Source: a bacterium (lineage in GTDB: Bacteria > Auribacterota > UBA3054). From it: a DNA stretch of 64,000 nt. The translations under genes were made by a program, and so were the position numbers. The DNA is taken from the NCBI GenBank assembly GCA_017616555.1, contig JAFZXZ010000032.1, forward strand, positions 303,862 to 367,861, given 5' to 3'. This document shows positions 26,016-35,278 of the stretch, piece after piece. The notes below the pieces were generated by a model. It searched no databases. It had not been told where the DNA came from and worked only from the letters and a program-made list of their open reading frames with translations. Each line of letters starts with the position of its first letter. The first letter of the stretch is position 1.

Positions 26016-28064
26016 ATGGCGGAATTAAAGATTGAAAAAGGCTCTTTTTTCCTGGACGGGAAGGAGATCTTCCTGACCTCTGCGGAAGTCCATTATTTCA
26101 GGACTCCCAGGGAAAGCTGGGAAAAAGTTTTGAATAGCGTCAAGGAAGCCGGCTGCAACGCCGTCTCTTTCTACACCCCCTGGCTCGTGCACGAACCGGA
26201 GGAGGGCCGTCTCGACTTCACCGGGCTGTATCATCCCTGCAACGACCTCGTGGCTTTCCTCGAACTGGTCAAAAAGAGCGGTCTCCTTTGCTACTGGCGT
26301 CCCGGACCATATATTTACGCCGAAGCCACTGACCTCGGCATTCCCAAATGGTTCACCAAGAAAAATCCCCAGAGCATGGTCATGCGTTATGAGGACGGGG
26401 AGTACATACCCAGCTCCGCTATCAACGCCGTGGGACACATGAACGGCGATTTCCTTGCTGCAGTCGGGAAATGGTATGCTGCCGTATCAGAAGTCATAAA
26501 GCCTTATCAGGCTCCGGATGGCTTTGTTGTTATGACACAGCTTTGCAACGAAGTGCCGGGCGACGATTTCGACGATGAGAATCCCGTGAACCTCGGGTTG
26601 GAAAAGAAAGACGGCATCTGGCCGATTTATCTTAAGGAAAAATACGGGACGCTGGAAAAGATCAACAATGCCTACGGCTGCAGCTTCGGCGATTTTTCGA
26701 GGATCCCGCCGTATATGCTGGAGCAGGCGAACAAAACGCTATACGAGATCGAGCGTAGGGAATACTACTATGGCTGCTATTACCCGAAGTATTTCCAGAA
26801 GCTGAGGGACATGCTTGTCAATTGCGGCATAAAAACTCCCTTCACCCACAACGCCTACTGTCCGCGCGCGCTTTCTTTGCACATAAAAAACAAAGAGCAG
26901 AACCCCTGGCTCAATATTGGGGTGGACTGCTACTACTCCATGAGCGGCAACTTGAATCTCACCAACGGCACATACTTCTGCGAATATGGACCGGAGTATC
27001 TCAAGAGCATTCTTAAGAGCACGCCCTGGGTGATAGAGCAGGAAAGCGGCTATTGGTTCGATTTCCCGAGAGTATACGCTCCGGAACTGTTCATCTGGAA
27101 CGTCTGGGCGGCGGCTGGCGGCTACAAGGGTCTCAACATGTATCTCTGGGGTTCGGGCAGCAACCGTCAGGGATTGGGCTTCTACGGCACCGACCACAAC
27201 TGGCAGGCGCCCGTTGATCAGAACGGAATCAGAAAGCCGTCCTTCGACGCAATCAAGCGTTCTTTTGCTGAGATCAAGGAACATGCGGAGGATTTCCGCG
27301 CGGACTCCGCATACGACATCGCTTTCGGCCTGAAGCGGGAGCCTGTCGTCAGCATCAAGCCGGTCGGCCCGGCTACCACGGAAGTTTACTACGCTCTGAG
27401 ATCGCAGGGTTTCCTGCCCAAGCTCGTAGATTTTGAAAACGAGACGCTGGAAGATCTTTTGAAGCATCCCGTCCTTGTCGTGGTCAATGACCGCTGGATG
27501 GCGAGGAACGTCCAGAAGAAACTGGCCGACTATGTGGAAGCTGGCGGTAACCTGCTTTTGATCGGATCATTGCCGACCAAGGACGAGACCGACCACTACT
27601 GCCACGTTCTGGCCGATGAACTGGGTGTTCTCGGCGGAACCTTCCCCAAAAAGAGCGTGGATCAGGAAAAGGTGCTTTTCGAAGGCCAGGAATATTATCT
27701 CGGCAAGACGATCCAGAACATCGACATCGACAAGAAAGGCGAGACCTTGGGCCGTACCGAGGCCGGCCGCCCCGCTATCGTTTCGGTAAAGAAGGGAACG
27801 GGCACTGCCCAGATATTCCCCGTGATGTTCGCCAATCATTTCAAGAGCCAATCCGTGCTTATAAAGAAGCTGATCGCCAGGTTGGGAAAGACGCCCACGG
27901 TCGAAGGCCAGGATCTTCTGAGAGTGATACCGAAGGAAAACGGCAAAGCTTTCATCTTGAATATCCATCCCGTTCCGGTCGCCGAAAACATCACGATAGG
28001 CAAAGCTGCTTTCGAATGCGAGCTGGAGCCTTACTCCTACATTCTGGTCGATTGGAAGAATTAA
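26016..28064 (+). CDS. Beta-galactosidase-like glycoside hydrolase (GH35/GH42 type)
   Basis: The 682-residue protein starts like GH35 enzymes (FFLDGKEIFLTSAEVHYFRTP) with WEKVLNSVKEAGCNAVSFYTPW and a RPGPYIYAEATDLGIPKWF segment. The probable acid/base is Glu179 in TQLCNEVPG. The probable nucleophile is Glu341 in VIEQESGYW, although that segment also recalls GH42. Residues ~440-600 resemble a GH42-like trimerisation/amidotransferase fold (LVVVNDRWM, GGNLLLIGSLP). No signal peptide is seen. It lies nine bases after the GH2 gene and probably helps degrade the same galactose-containing glycan in the cytoplasm. No Shine-Dalgarno sequence is obvious. The stop shares bases TTAA with the convergent CotH-like gene. 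Confidence 0.85.
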   Translation: MAELKIEKGSFFLDGKEIFLTSAEVHYFRTPRESWEKVLNSVKEAGCNAVSFYTPWLVHEPEEGRLDFTGLYHPCNDLVAFLELVKKSGLLCYWRPGPYIYAEATDLGIPKWFTKKNPQSMVMRYEDGEYIPSSAINAVGHMNGDFLAAVGKWYAAVSEVIKPYQAPDGFVVMTQLCNEVPGDDFDDENPVNLGLEKKDGIWPIYLKEKYGTLEKINNAYGCSFGDFSRIPPYMLEQANKTLYEIERREYYYGCYYPKYFQKLRDMLVNCGIKTPFTHNAYCPRALSLHIKNKEQNPWLNIGVDCYYSMSGNLNLTNGTYFCEYGPEYLKSILKSTPWVIEQESGYWFDFPRVYAPELFIWNVWAAAGGYKGLNMYLWGSGSNRQGLGFYGTDHNWQAPVDQNGIRKPSFDAIKRSFAEIKEHAEDFRADSAYDIAFGLKREPVVSIKPVGPATTEVYYALRSQGFLPKLVDFENETLEDLLKHPVLVVVNDRWMARNVQKKLADYVEAGGNLLLIGSLPTKDETDHYCHVLADELGVLGGTFPKKSVDQEKVLFEGQEYYLGKTIQNIDIDKKGETLGRTEAGRPAIVSVKKGTGTAQIFPVMFANHFKSQSVLIKKLIARLGKTPTVEGQDLLRVIPKENGKAFILNIHPVPVAENITIGKAAFECELEPYSYILVDWKN

Positions 28065-30679
28065 GCTCTTCTTTTTAAGAGCGCGCCCGCTAAGAAGAGA
28101 AGCCCGATCAAAGCGGGCTCCGGAAGAACGTAGCTGTAGGGCGAAGTGTAGATGGTGGAAGTCGTGCCGGAAACGGAGGGCTCCAGGCTTTTTCCGCTGA
28201 CGGAGCAGACATAGTCTCCCGCGCCGTACGTTTTGAGGTCGATAGTCGCTTCCGTTTCGCCTTCTATTTCCAGAAGGGTGGATGTTTCCGTATTGAGCTT
28301 GTACCACTGTATGCCGGTGGGCGTGCCGTAAGTTTCGACTGTTACTGAGCCCGCGCTTCTTCTCGGCACGATCCAGGCGCCGAGAAGTTTGCTGTCATCG
28401 TTCCAGATGTTGTTCCAATTTGCTTTTCTGGAACCAAGGTTAGAGGTTATGGTCGCAACGTCAGCAAGAGAGTCGCTGCCCCAGCGCATATAGTTGAGCT
28501 CATGCGCCGGTCTCAAACGGGCGCTTAGAGCGGGGATCTTCGTCTCGATAAGCCCTGTCAAGGCGGATTGAAAGCCGCTCCCGGAATTCAAATCAAACAT
28601 CGCTTTTATGAAGTCGGCTTTCCCAAGGAAGGGCGGAACGTAATGGTTTTCATAGGTGCTCTTGGCGTAGAGCCTGCCGCTGTTAATGCGGGAAAAATCA
28701 TAGTCCCAGGGCGGTTCGGCGATCAGTCTGCCGACGTATTCCCCCGTGGCCGGGTCGGCGTCTATGAAGAAGAAAGTGGAAAGGAGGCAGAAGTCGCTGT
28801 TCATCATGAACCCGTCCAGGATGACGTGCCTGGCCATCGATTCAACGTCGATATACTCGGAATAGTGTTTGCCCAGATCGTTGAAGCCCTGCTCATCAAA
28901 GAGCGCGTCCTCAAATTCCTGCATATAGACGGCGATCCTTTGGACTTGGGCTTGAGTCGCTGATTCCGGGGCCTTCATGGTGAAGATCTGGCCGCGTCGG
29001 GTGACGAAAAGGATGTGTTCGTCCGAAGCGTACGAGCCATATTGCACATTCATCTCAAGAACAACGCCGCCTTCCTTGCCTCCCTTTAGCTGGGAATCGG
29101 TGGCGTACTGATAAGCCTGAATGCCGGCTGCCAAAGCAGGGTCCGTGCTATCGTCTTCGGAATTAACGGTCACAGTGGCGTTGGGTATGTTCCAGGAGGA
29201 ACCGAACGGTTCCCCGTCATCAGGATCGCCCGTTGCTCCGGAAACTCCCTTGATGCCGTTTTTCTGCACGACTCTGGTGGTCGAGGTTTCGTCCTCATAG
29301 ACATACTTCGGCTCGTTGATGTTTATTCTGTCCGTGCCTACGGTCACTCTCTCTTTGAGCATGTAGAAGCCGCGGTAGGAGCCGTTGATGTAGAGATCGA
29401 CGAATTCTATGCCGGGAACGAAGCCCATTCCGAGGGAGGCCGCCAATTCCTTGGCAATGTATTCTTTCAGCCCGCTGCGGTCCTTGTTGTCCTGAAGATT
29501 AAGAGAGAGAAGCGCGAATTTTTTGCCCTTGGCGCAGCCATCGATGAGCGCGTATTTGTCGTTGAGGTTAATTTTATAGGGCTTCTTGTCGCCGGAATAA
29601 GTCCAGGTGGCGTTGCCTCGGCCGGCGATTTTCTTTATCTGCAGCAGCCCGGAACTTGTTCCGTCGGCTTTGATCTTCATAAGGGCGCCCGTGGCTTCGT
29701 TGTTTTTGCTCTTGTTGAGGTAGGCGACGTCGTGGTTGTCAAGGGTAACGTAGAGGGCGGGGATATTGGCTGAGTGCGCGATATAGAAATTCGTCCGGAA
29801 GCCGGAGAAATAATCAATCTTGAGATTGTATCTGACGCCCGGCACGATCTCGCCGAAAATTTCACGCATGTCGAGCGTGTCGGTCCCCACGGTAAGCGTT
29901 CTTCCTTCAAGGGTGCCGCTAAGTACGATGCCAGGTTCGAAATTCAGGCCGCCAAGGTCGCCCATGTTGACGTGGGCGGGAAAATACATGCAGCCCTCGT
30001 CGCAAAATATCGCCGTGTCGCCTGTCCCGTATTGGAATTTGAAGGCGTCGCAGGCAAGGCTGCCTGTCCCGTAGGCATAGAAAGCTGTCTGGCTGACCGC
30101 GTCGTACATTCCGGCTTTGCCTTGCGCCGTGTCGTAAACAGGAGAAAGGTCTCTTTTAAGGTCGCCGTCAATCGAGACCTTGAAATTGTAGACCCTCATT
30201 CCGTAGCAGAGATAGTCGCTCTTTCCGTTTATCGTAAAGACATGGCATTCGGAACTGTTGATGCCTTTGGAGTTGCCGGATAGCGTTTCGAGAAGCTCTC
30301 CGCTGACGTGATCGTAAATATAGAGGGTGGTGGTCGTTTTGGTCTGCGTGAGATACAGACGGTATTTCACATTGGCTTCCGCTTCTATTATGGAAGCGTG
30401 CCAAATGTCGAAATGGTTCGTAGTGTTGACGCCGAAATAATTTTTGGGGCCGCTGCCGTCAAAACCCATCAGGCGCCTTTTGGAGCGGTTCAGTTCAGTC
30501 AGCTCGAGGACGCAGTCAAGCTCAACAAGGCTGGCTCCGGATTGGGTGATCCCGGTTCTGATGTGCCCGCCCTTGGTCTCGATCCAATTGGCGGCGACTA
30601 GTCCTGTCGGCAGTTCGCAGCGTGCGCTGAAAGCAAAAAGACCGACGAGGACCAATGTACTTAAAAGCGCTCGTTTCAC
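28061..30679 (-). CDS. PEP-CTERM secreted CotH-like kinase-family protein
   Basis: The 872-residue secreted protein begins at GTG 30679, giving a clean signal peptide (KRALLSTLVLVGLFAFSARC). An in-frame TTG at 30724 overlaps the previous stop and is the alternative. Residues ~25-280 are beta-rich, possibly a lectin-like module. Residues ~310-720 match CotH: RGNATWTYSGDKKPYKI, QDNKDRSGLKEYIA, YINGSYRGFYMLKERV and PPWDYDFS at 657-664, where the Asp pair corresponds to the kinase metal site. CotH proteins can autophosphorylate or phosphorylate secreted proteins. Activity here is untested. The tail VLPEP plus hydrophobic stretch plus KRRA is a PEP-CTERM signal. No promoter-proximal Shine-Dalgarno sequence is present. 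Confidence 0.82.
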   Translation of the reverse strand: MKRALLSTLVLVGLFAFSARCELPTGLVAANWIETKGGHIRTGITQSGASLVELDCVLELTELNRSKRRLMGFDGSGPKNYFGVNTTNHFDIWHASIIEAEANVKYRLYLTQTKTTTTLYIYDHVSGELLETLSGNSKGINSSECHVFTINGKSDYLCYGMRVYNFKVSIDGDLKRDLSPVYDTAQGKAGMYDAVSQTAFYAYGTGSLACDAFKFQYGTGDTAIFCDEGCMYFPAHVNMGDLGGLNFEPGIVLSGTLEGRTLTVGTDTLDMREIFGEIVPGVRYNLKIDYFSGFRTNFYIAHSANIPALYVTLDNHDVAYLNKSKNNEATGALMKIKADGTSSGLLQIKKIAGRGNATWTYSGDKKPYKINLNDKYALIDGCAKGKKFALLSLNLQDNKDRSGLKEYIAKELAASLGMGFVPGIEFVDLYINGSYRGFYMLKERVTVGTDRININEPKYVYEDETSTTRVVQKNGIKGVSGATGDPDDGEPFGSSWNIPNATVTVNSEDDSTDPALAAGIQAYQYATDSQLKGGKEGGVVLEMNVQYGSYASDEHILFVTRRGQIFTMKAPESATQAQVQRIAVYMQEFEDALFDEQGFNDLGKHYSEYIDVESMARHVILDGFMMNSDFCLLSTFFFIDADPATGEYVGRLIAEPPWDYDFSRINSGRLYAKSTYENHYVPPFLGKADFIKAMFDLNSGSGFQSALTGLIETKIPALSARLRPAHELNYMRWGSDSLADVATITSNLGSRKANWNNIWNDDSKLLGAWIVPRRSAGSVTVETYGTPTGIQWYKLNTETSTLLEIEGETEATIDLKTYGAGDYVCSVSGKSLEPSVSGTTSTIYTSPYSYVLPEPALIGLLFLAGALLKRRA

Positions 30680-30686
30680 AAAATAT

Positions 30687-30692
30687 ATTTTA
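30687..30692 (-). promoter_or_regulatory. -10 box directly upstream of the CotH-like gene
   Basis: On the minus strand TAAAAT ends seven bases before GTG 30679. A transcript from it would be leaderless, which favours the GTG start over the upstream TTG. Confidence 0.4.
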
Positions 30693-30720
30693 CCGCTTTT
30701 ATAAAAAGAAGGCAAGGTTA

Positions 30721-32217
30721 TCAAGCCTTGCCGCCGAAATCGGTCAGGTGACCTATGACTCGCAGTCCTGCGACCGCTAAAAACTTTATGTCGTCAAAGG
30801 TTCTGATTTGCGTAATTTTACGCCAAATGAAGGATGGGCTTAAAAAGGAGCGGTAAATTTGGCGCGTGAGGTCCATGAGTTCTTTTTCGCTGATTGGAGA
30901 TTTCATAACGGCGCCGCGCATGTCGTAATCGGAGTAATTTTTTGTCAGCAGCCAGCCGTTATCTTCGCATTCTTTGTAAAGAGGCGTGCCGGGATAGGGG
31001 ATGCAGACGGTGGCCTGCAGCGTGTCGATGTAGCCAAGTTTGAAAAGGCGTTTGGCAAAGTCAACAGTCTTCTTGGCATCTTCTAACGTTTCCCAAGGAT
31101 AGCCCAGCATCAATGTGACATGAGGCTGAAGCCCGGCTTCCTTGCATTCTCTGGCGCCTTTTTCTATCTGCTCCAAGGTTATTCCCTTGTTTATGCGGTC
31201 CAAGGTTTTTTGGTTTCCGGATTCCAATCCGAAGAGCACGAAGCGGAAATTGGCCTGCTTCATCAGACAAAAGCCTTCTTTATCCATCCCATCGAAGCGC
31301 ATGTTGCAGCCGAAGACAGCCTTCTTGTTGTAGCCGCTTTCGATCAGAAGCCGGCAGAATTTTTTCATCTTTTCCCCGGCGAACATGCTGCCGGCGTCGT
31401 CGAAGATCTCTTTTACGTGATAATTGTCTATGACGTGCTTTACCTCAGCGAAGAGCCTTTCCGGGGAGAAGCTGCGGTAGCTGCCGCAAGGATTCAGCGT
31501 GTTGTCCCAGACGCAGAAGGTGCATTTTCCCCACCAGCAGTCGCGGCCGCTGTAGGTGTAGGTGCCGGGAGTGTATTTGAAGTTACCGTTCTCGTAGGCA
31601 TAGAGTTTCCACTTGGTAAGGTCTCTGTCTATGAAGGGCAACGAATCCAGGTCGTGATTAAGAAGAGGCTTGCCTGTGAAGAAAACCTCGCCGATCTTTT
31701 CCGCATTCTCAGTTTTTATAGCTTTCGCTTTTTCGCTGACGTAAAAGCCCGGCGGAAGGGGAGAGCCTTTTGACAAATGCTGGGCAAGGTCAAGGAGTAG
31801 GAAATCGTAGTCGCCGCCCGTTATTACGACATCGACCTTGGAATTTTCGAAAGACTCCAACGGTTTTGCCGTGACATGGTCGCCTACCAGGACGAAGATC
31901 GTTTCAGGAAGTTTTTCCTTAAGATCGTCGATAAGTTTCCAATGCTTCTCTATGACGGGACATTTGCTCTCAAACACAACGATGTCCGGCGAAACGGAGA
32001 GCAATTCTTTCTCCCATTCCGTGTAAGTCTTTTTCTCCGCTATGCCGTCCTGCCAATAAACTTCGTAACCGTTTTGCTTCAACAAGCTGGCGGCGTAAGC
32101 CGGCACCATCGGGTATATGTAGGTCGGCTTGTGAAAGTATTGGAACTGGCGGTTCTGTCCAAGGAGCGGAACTCCCAGTTCGCTTGGCAAGGGAGGATAG
32201 CTTATGGAGATCTTCAT
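30721..32217 (-). CDS. B12-binding radical SAM protein
   Basis: The 498-residue protein has an N-terminal cobalamin-binding-like Rossmann domain (~1-165) with segments such as YPMVPAYAASLLKQNGYEV and DIVVFESKCP. A radical SAM barrel (~200-430) follows. The cluster motif GRDCWWGKCTFC has cysteines at 227, 232 and 235, a CX4CX2C spacing that differs from the common CX3CX2C. FGLESGNQKTLDRINKG and LMLGYPWET are typical of the class. Members act as methyltransferases or in lipid and peptide modification, but the substrate here is unknown. The gene starts three bases after the HEAT-repeat lipoprotein stop. The N-terminus has PPLP in place of a classical DXHXXG motif, so cobalamin binding is not certain. 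Confidence 0.85.
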   Translation of the reverse strand: MKISISYPPLPSELGVPLLGQNRQFQYFHKPTYIYPMVPAYAASLLKQNGYEVYWQDGIAEKKTYTEWEKELLSVSPDIVVFESKCPVIEKHWKLIDDLKEKLPETIFVLVGDHVTAKPLESFENSKVDVVITGGDYDFLLLDLAQHLSKGSPLPPGFYVSEKAKAIKTENAEKIGEVFFTGKPLLNHDLDSLPFIDRDLTKWKLYAYENGNFKYTPGTYTYSGRDCWWGKCTFCVWDNTLNPCGSYRSFSPERLFAEVKHVIDNYHVKEIFDDAGSMFAGEKMKKFCRLLIESGYNKKAVFGCNMRFDGMDKEGFCLMKQANFRFVLFGLESGNQKTLDRINKGITLEQIEKGARECKEAGLQPHVTLMLGYPWETLEDAKKTVDFAKRLFKLGYIDTLQATVCIPYPGTPLYKECEDNGWLLTKNYSDYDMRGAVMKSPISEKELMDLTRQIYRSFLSPSFIWRKITQIRTFDDIKFLAVAGLRVIGHLTDFGGKA

Positions 32218-32220
32218 TCG

Positions 32221-33156
32221 TTAAAAATCAAATTCGAAGGAATCCCGGTTCTTGTTCCACCAGGCTTTGGCTTCGTCGTAAGTCTCGAACTCTTCGTCGG
32301 TGATGAACTCGAGCGCCTCTTTGCTCGCTTCCCTTACGTCTTCGTAATTTGAAAGCATGCCGTCGTAGATAAGGATGTCAACGGCGCCTTTGTCCCTGAT
32401 GTCTTCGATGCACATCAGGGCGCCTTCCCTTATGGCCGGGCTGGAATCCGAGAAGGCCGTTTTGATGGTGGGTAGCGCCGCAGGGTTTTCGGAGATGAAG
32501 AGCAGGTCCATGACGCCCTCCCGAACTTCCTCGCTTTCGTCTTTCATGGCTTTCTGCAGGGCGTCGTTGATGCTTGCGCTTTTCACATCCATCAGCGCGT
32601 CGAGGGAGACGAGCCTGAGGTCCGGTTCTGGGTCGTCAAGAGCTTTCACGACTATGGGGACTACTTCCTCGCTGTTGATGTTCATGATGGCGTCCAAGGC
32701 CACTTCCCTGACAACAGGGTCTTCGTCGTCCAGAGCCAGTTCGATAGTCGGGAGAATGTCGGGATGGTCTATGCCGATCAAGTTTTCCAAGGCCTCGATC
32801 TTGCTGTCCGAGTCGGCGCCCTGACGCAGCAGGAGATTGGCCTCGTCGATGAGTTGCTTGGCTCCGTCGGAGACAGGAAAGAAACCGGGAGTCATTTCGA
32901 CGTTCTCTTCTTCCTCTTTCTTGCTCTGCAGCTCGCGGTGTTCTTCCCTGAGAAGTTTCAGGGCGGCGGCACGGTCTTCCTCCTCCAGTCCGGAGAGCGT
33001 GTCTTTGATCTTTTTGCGCGGCGCCCTGGCGCCCATGTCCTTCGTTTCTTTAGCTTCGCTGACGGTTTTTTCCGTTTCCTTCTTTTCTTTCTTGCAGCCG
33101 TCAAGCGAGAAAACAAGAAGCATTGCCAAAACAATAAGGGAAAATCTTTTCAACAT
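32221..33156 (-). CDS. HEAT-repeat lipoprotein
   Basis: The 311-residue protein starts with a lipoprotein signal (KRFSLIVLAMLLVFSLDGC, lipobox LDGC, Cys21). A charged Lys/Glu-rich coiled region (~22-85) follows. About five HEAT/PBS-type helical repeats (~110-285) have the pattern DDEDPVVREVALDAIMNI and DDPEPDLRLVSLDALMDV. HEAT solenoids mediate protein-protein contacts, and no enzymatic motif is seen. The C-terminus is acidic and aromatic. It may be an envelope scaffold for the neighbouring radical SAM or CotH-like proteins, which is inference from position. The start has only a purine-rich AAAAAGAAAA before it and no clear Shine-Dalgarno sequence. Confidence 0.85.
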   Translation of the reverse strand: MLKRFSLIVLAMLLVFSLDGCKKEKKETEKTVSEAKETKDMGARAPRKKIKDTLSGLEEEDRAAALKLLREEHRELQSKKEEEENVEMTPGFFPVSDGAKQLIDEANLLLRQGADSDSKIEALENLIGIDHPDILPTIELALDDEDPVVREVALDAIMNINSEEVVPIVVKALDDPEPDLRLVSLDALMDVKSASINDALQKAMKDESEEVREGVMDLLFISENPAALPTIKTAFSDSSPAIREGALMCIEDIRDKGAVDILIYDGMLSNYEDVREASKEALEFITDEEFETYDEAKAWWNKNRDSFEFDF

Positions 33157-33204
33157 TTTTCTTTTTGGGCCCGAGGGTTCGTAACGCGGAGCCTCAACTT
33201 TATT

Positions 33205-33813
33205 TTACAACAAAATGTGTTTTTGCTTTAACAGTCCGATAACTTTTTCCGCCAGCTCTTCAGGCGCGGCTTCGGAACTGACAAGGGTCAGTTCGCAATC
33301 TATGGGTTCTTCATAGGGAGCGTCGAGTCCGGTGAAGTTTTTTATTTCGCCGCTCCTGGCTTTTTTATAGAGTCCCTTCGGATCCCTCTTTTCGCAGACA
33401 CTGAGGGGGCATTTGACGTAGATCTCCAGAAAATCGAGGCCGGATCTCTCCGCGATATCCCTGGCTTTTTTCCTGTCCGCCCTGTAGGGGGAGATGAAGG
33501 CTACGCCTATTATCGTGCCTGAATCAGCGAAGAGTTTAGCCACTTCGCCGATCCTTCGGATGTTCTCCTCGCGGTCTTCCTTTGTGAATCCGAGGTCTGA
33601 GTTCAAGCCGTGCCGGACGTTGTCTCCGTCCAGAAGATAACTCTGCGCGCCAAGATCCAGAAGCCGTTTTTCCACTTCGTTGGCCAGGGTGGATTTGCCG
33701 CTGCCGGACAACCCGGTGTACCAGAGGACGCAGCCTTTGTGGCCGTTCTTGGCTTCTCTTTCGGGTCTTCCGACGCTCTGCTTGTGCCAGACTATGTTTT
33801 TTTCTTCGCTCAT
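33205..33813 (-). CDS. cysC: Adenylylsulfate kinase
   Basis: The 202-residue enzyme phosphorylates adenosine 5'-phosphosulfate to PAPS. The P-loop GLSGSGKST (~34-42), the substrate segment LLDGDNVRHGLNSDLGF, and REENIRRIGEVAKLFADSG are all present and typical, as is GLYKKARSGEIKNFTG near the C-terminus. It begins one base after the asnS stop, so the two are coupled. No sulfate adenylyltransferase (cysN/cysD/sat), PAPS reductase or sulfotransferase is in this window, so the APS source and the use of PAPS must lie elsewhere. PAPS could serve sulfation of a surface glycan, but this is speculation. Confidence 0.95.
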   Translation of the reverse strand: MSEEKNIVWHKQSVGRPEREAKNGHKGCVLWYTGLSGSGKSTLANEVEKRLLDLGAQSYLLDGDNVRHGLNSDLGFTKEDREENIRRIGEVAKLFADSGTIIGVAFISPYRADRKKARDIAERSGLDFLEIYVKCPLSVCEKRDPKGLYKKARSGEIKNFTGLDAPYEEPIDCELTLVSSEAAPEELAEKVIGLLKQKHILL

Positions 33814-33814
33814 T

Positions 33815-35221
33815 TTAGAAGTTGGCGTTTTTGGGAGTCCTGGGGAAGGGGATGACGTCCCTGATGTTGGCGATGCCGGTTACGAAGAGAATTATTCTCT
33901 CGAAGCCTAAGCCGAAGCCGGAATGGGGGACGGTGCCGAAGCGCCTGAGGTCCCTGTACCACCAGTATTCCTCTTTTTTCATGCCGAGTTCGTCGATGCG
34001 GCGGTCCATTACTTCCAGGTTTTCCTCACGCTGGCTGCCGCCTATTATTTCGCCGAAGCGGGGGACCAGGCAGTCCATGGCGCGGACGGTCTTGCCGTCC
34101 TCGTTGACTTTCATGTAGAAAGGCTTCAGGGAGGCCGGCCAGTCGATGACGAAGACGGGCTTCTTGAAGTACTCTTCGGTCAGGTAACGTTCGTGCTCTG
34201 TCTGCAGATCGTCGCCCCAATTGATGGGGAACTCCCATTTGCGGTCAGCTTTGCTTAAAATTTCCAGTGCCTTAGTATAAGAGCAACGCTCGAATTCCTG
34301 GCCCAGGATCTCTGTCAGCTGGGCTTTGAGGCCCGGCTGAACGCGCTGGTCGAAGAAAGCGATCTCGTCGGGGCATTTCTCAAGCACGGTCTTAACGATA
34401 TGCTTGACGAAAGCTTCCGCGATCTCCATATTGTCATTCAGATCGGCGAAAGCCATTTCCGGCTCCACCATCCAGAATTCGGCGAGGTGGCGCGGCGTGT
34501 TGGAATTCTCAGCCCTGAAGGTAGGCCCGAAAGTATAGACGTCGCCCAGGGCGCAGGCGTAGTTCTCGGCGTCCAGCTGCCCGGAGACGGTCAGAAACGA
34601 AGGCTTTCCAAAGAAGTCTTCCTTGTAGTCAATGGCGCCGTCCTCGGTCTTGGGAAGGGCGTTGAGGTCCATGGTCGTGACCTTGAACATTTGCCCGGCG
34701 CCCTCGCAGTCGGCGGTCGTAATGAGCGGCGTGTGCACCCAGACGAAGCCGCGGCTCTGGAAGAATTCATGGATGGCCATGGCGGCGCAGTTCCTGACTC
34801 TTTCCATGGCGCCTATGATGTTGGTGCGGGGACGGAGGTGGGCGATGTCGCGGAGGTATTCGACGGACATTCTCTGTTTGAAGAGAGGGTATTCGGTCGG
34901 ATCGGCGAAGCCGTAAACTTTGACTTCCTCGGCCTGGATCTCAACGCTCTGCTTGCGCCCTTCGGCCGCAATGGCTTTGCCTCTTACGGCCACGCTGGCG
35001 CCCGTCGTCAGTTTCAAAATTTCGCTCTCATAGTTGGGAAGCGTATTGGGGACGACGGCCTGGATGTTGTCGAAGCAGGAGCCGTCGTTAATTTCAAGGA
35101 AGGAGAAACCGCCCTTGCTGTCGCGGCGGGTCCTCACCCAGCCTTTTACAAGGACTTCTTTCGTCTCGGAAAAGGAACGGAACAGTTCCTTTATTTTCGT
35201 GCGTTGCAATGCTGAAGTCAT
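33815..35221 (-). CDS. asnS: Asparaginyl-tRNA synthetase
   Basis: The 468-residue class II aminoacyl-tRNA synthetase has an N-terminal OB-fold anticodon-binding domain (~18-105, [22 protein letters not shown]). The catalytic core has motif 2 ([19 protein letters not shown]) and motif 3 ([15 protein letters not shown]). The C-terminus [10 protein letters not shown] distinguishes AsnRS/AspRS. Conserved AsnRS segments such as [17 protein letters not shown] confirm Asn specificity. The matching tRNA-Asn is encoded at 9589-9660. It is the first gene of a minus-strand run continuing with cysC. Its -10 box lies about 40 bases upstream. Confidence 0.97.
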   Translation of the reverse strand: MTSALQRTKIKELFRSFSETKEVLVKGWVRTRRDSKGGFSFLEINDGSCFDNIQAVVPNTLPNYESEILKLTTGASVAVRGKAIAAEGRKQSVEIQAEEVKVYGFADPTEYPLFKQRMSVEYLRDIAHLRPRTNIIGAMERVRNCAAMAIHEFFQSRGFVWVHTPLITTADCEGAGQMFKVTTMDLNALPKTEDGAIDYKEDFFGKPSFLTVSGQLDAENYACALGDVYTFGPTFRAENSNTPRHLAEFWMVEPEMAFADLNDNMEIAEAFVKHIVKTVLEKCPDEIAFFDQRVQPGLKAQLTEILGQEFERCSYTKALEILSKADRKWEFPINWGDDLQTEHERYLTEEYFKKPVFVIDWPASLKPFYMKVNEDGKTVRAMDCLVPRFGEIIGGSQREENLEVMDRRIDELGMKKEEYWWYRDLRRFGTVPHSGFGLGFERIILFVTGIANIRDVIPFPRTPKNANF

Positions 35222-35243
35222 AATTATAGGTGTGAGGTTAAAA

Positions 35244-35267
35244 AGTTAAATTAACTTATAAATTATA
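35244..35267 (-). promoter_or_regulatory. asnS promoter -10 and overlapping palindrome
   Basis: On the minus strand TATAAT lies at 35262-35267. A 13-base palindrome, AGTTAA-A-TTAACT (35244-35256), covers the expected transcription start and could be an operator. No convincing -35 was found. Confidence 0.45.
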
Positions 35268-35278
35268 CTAAATTTGGC

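Noticed and set aside
34400-35215. 271-codon open frame antisense to asnS
   Set aside because: asnS is unambiguous and the antisense frame has no recognisable protein features.
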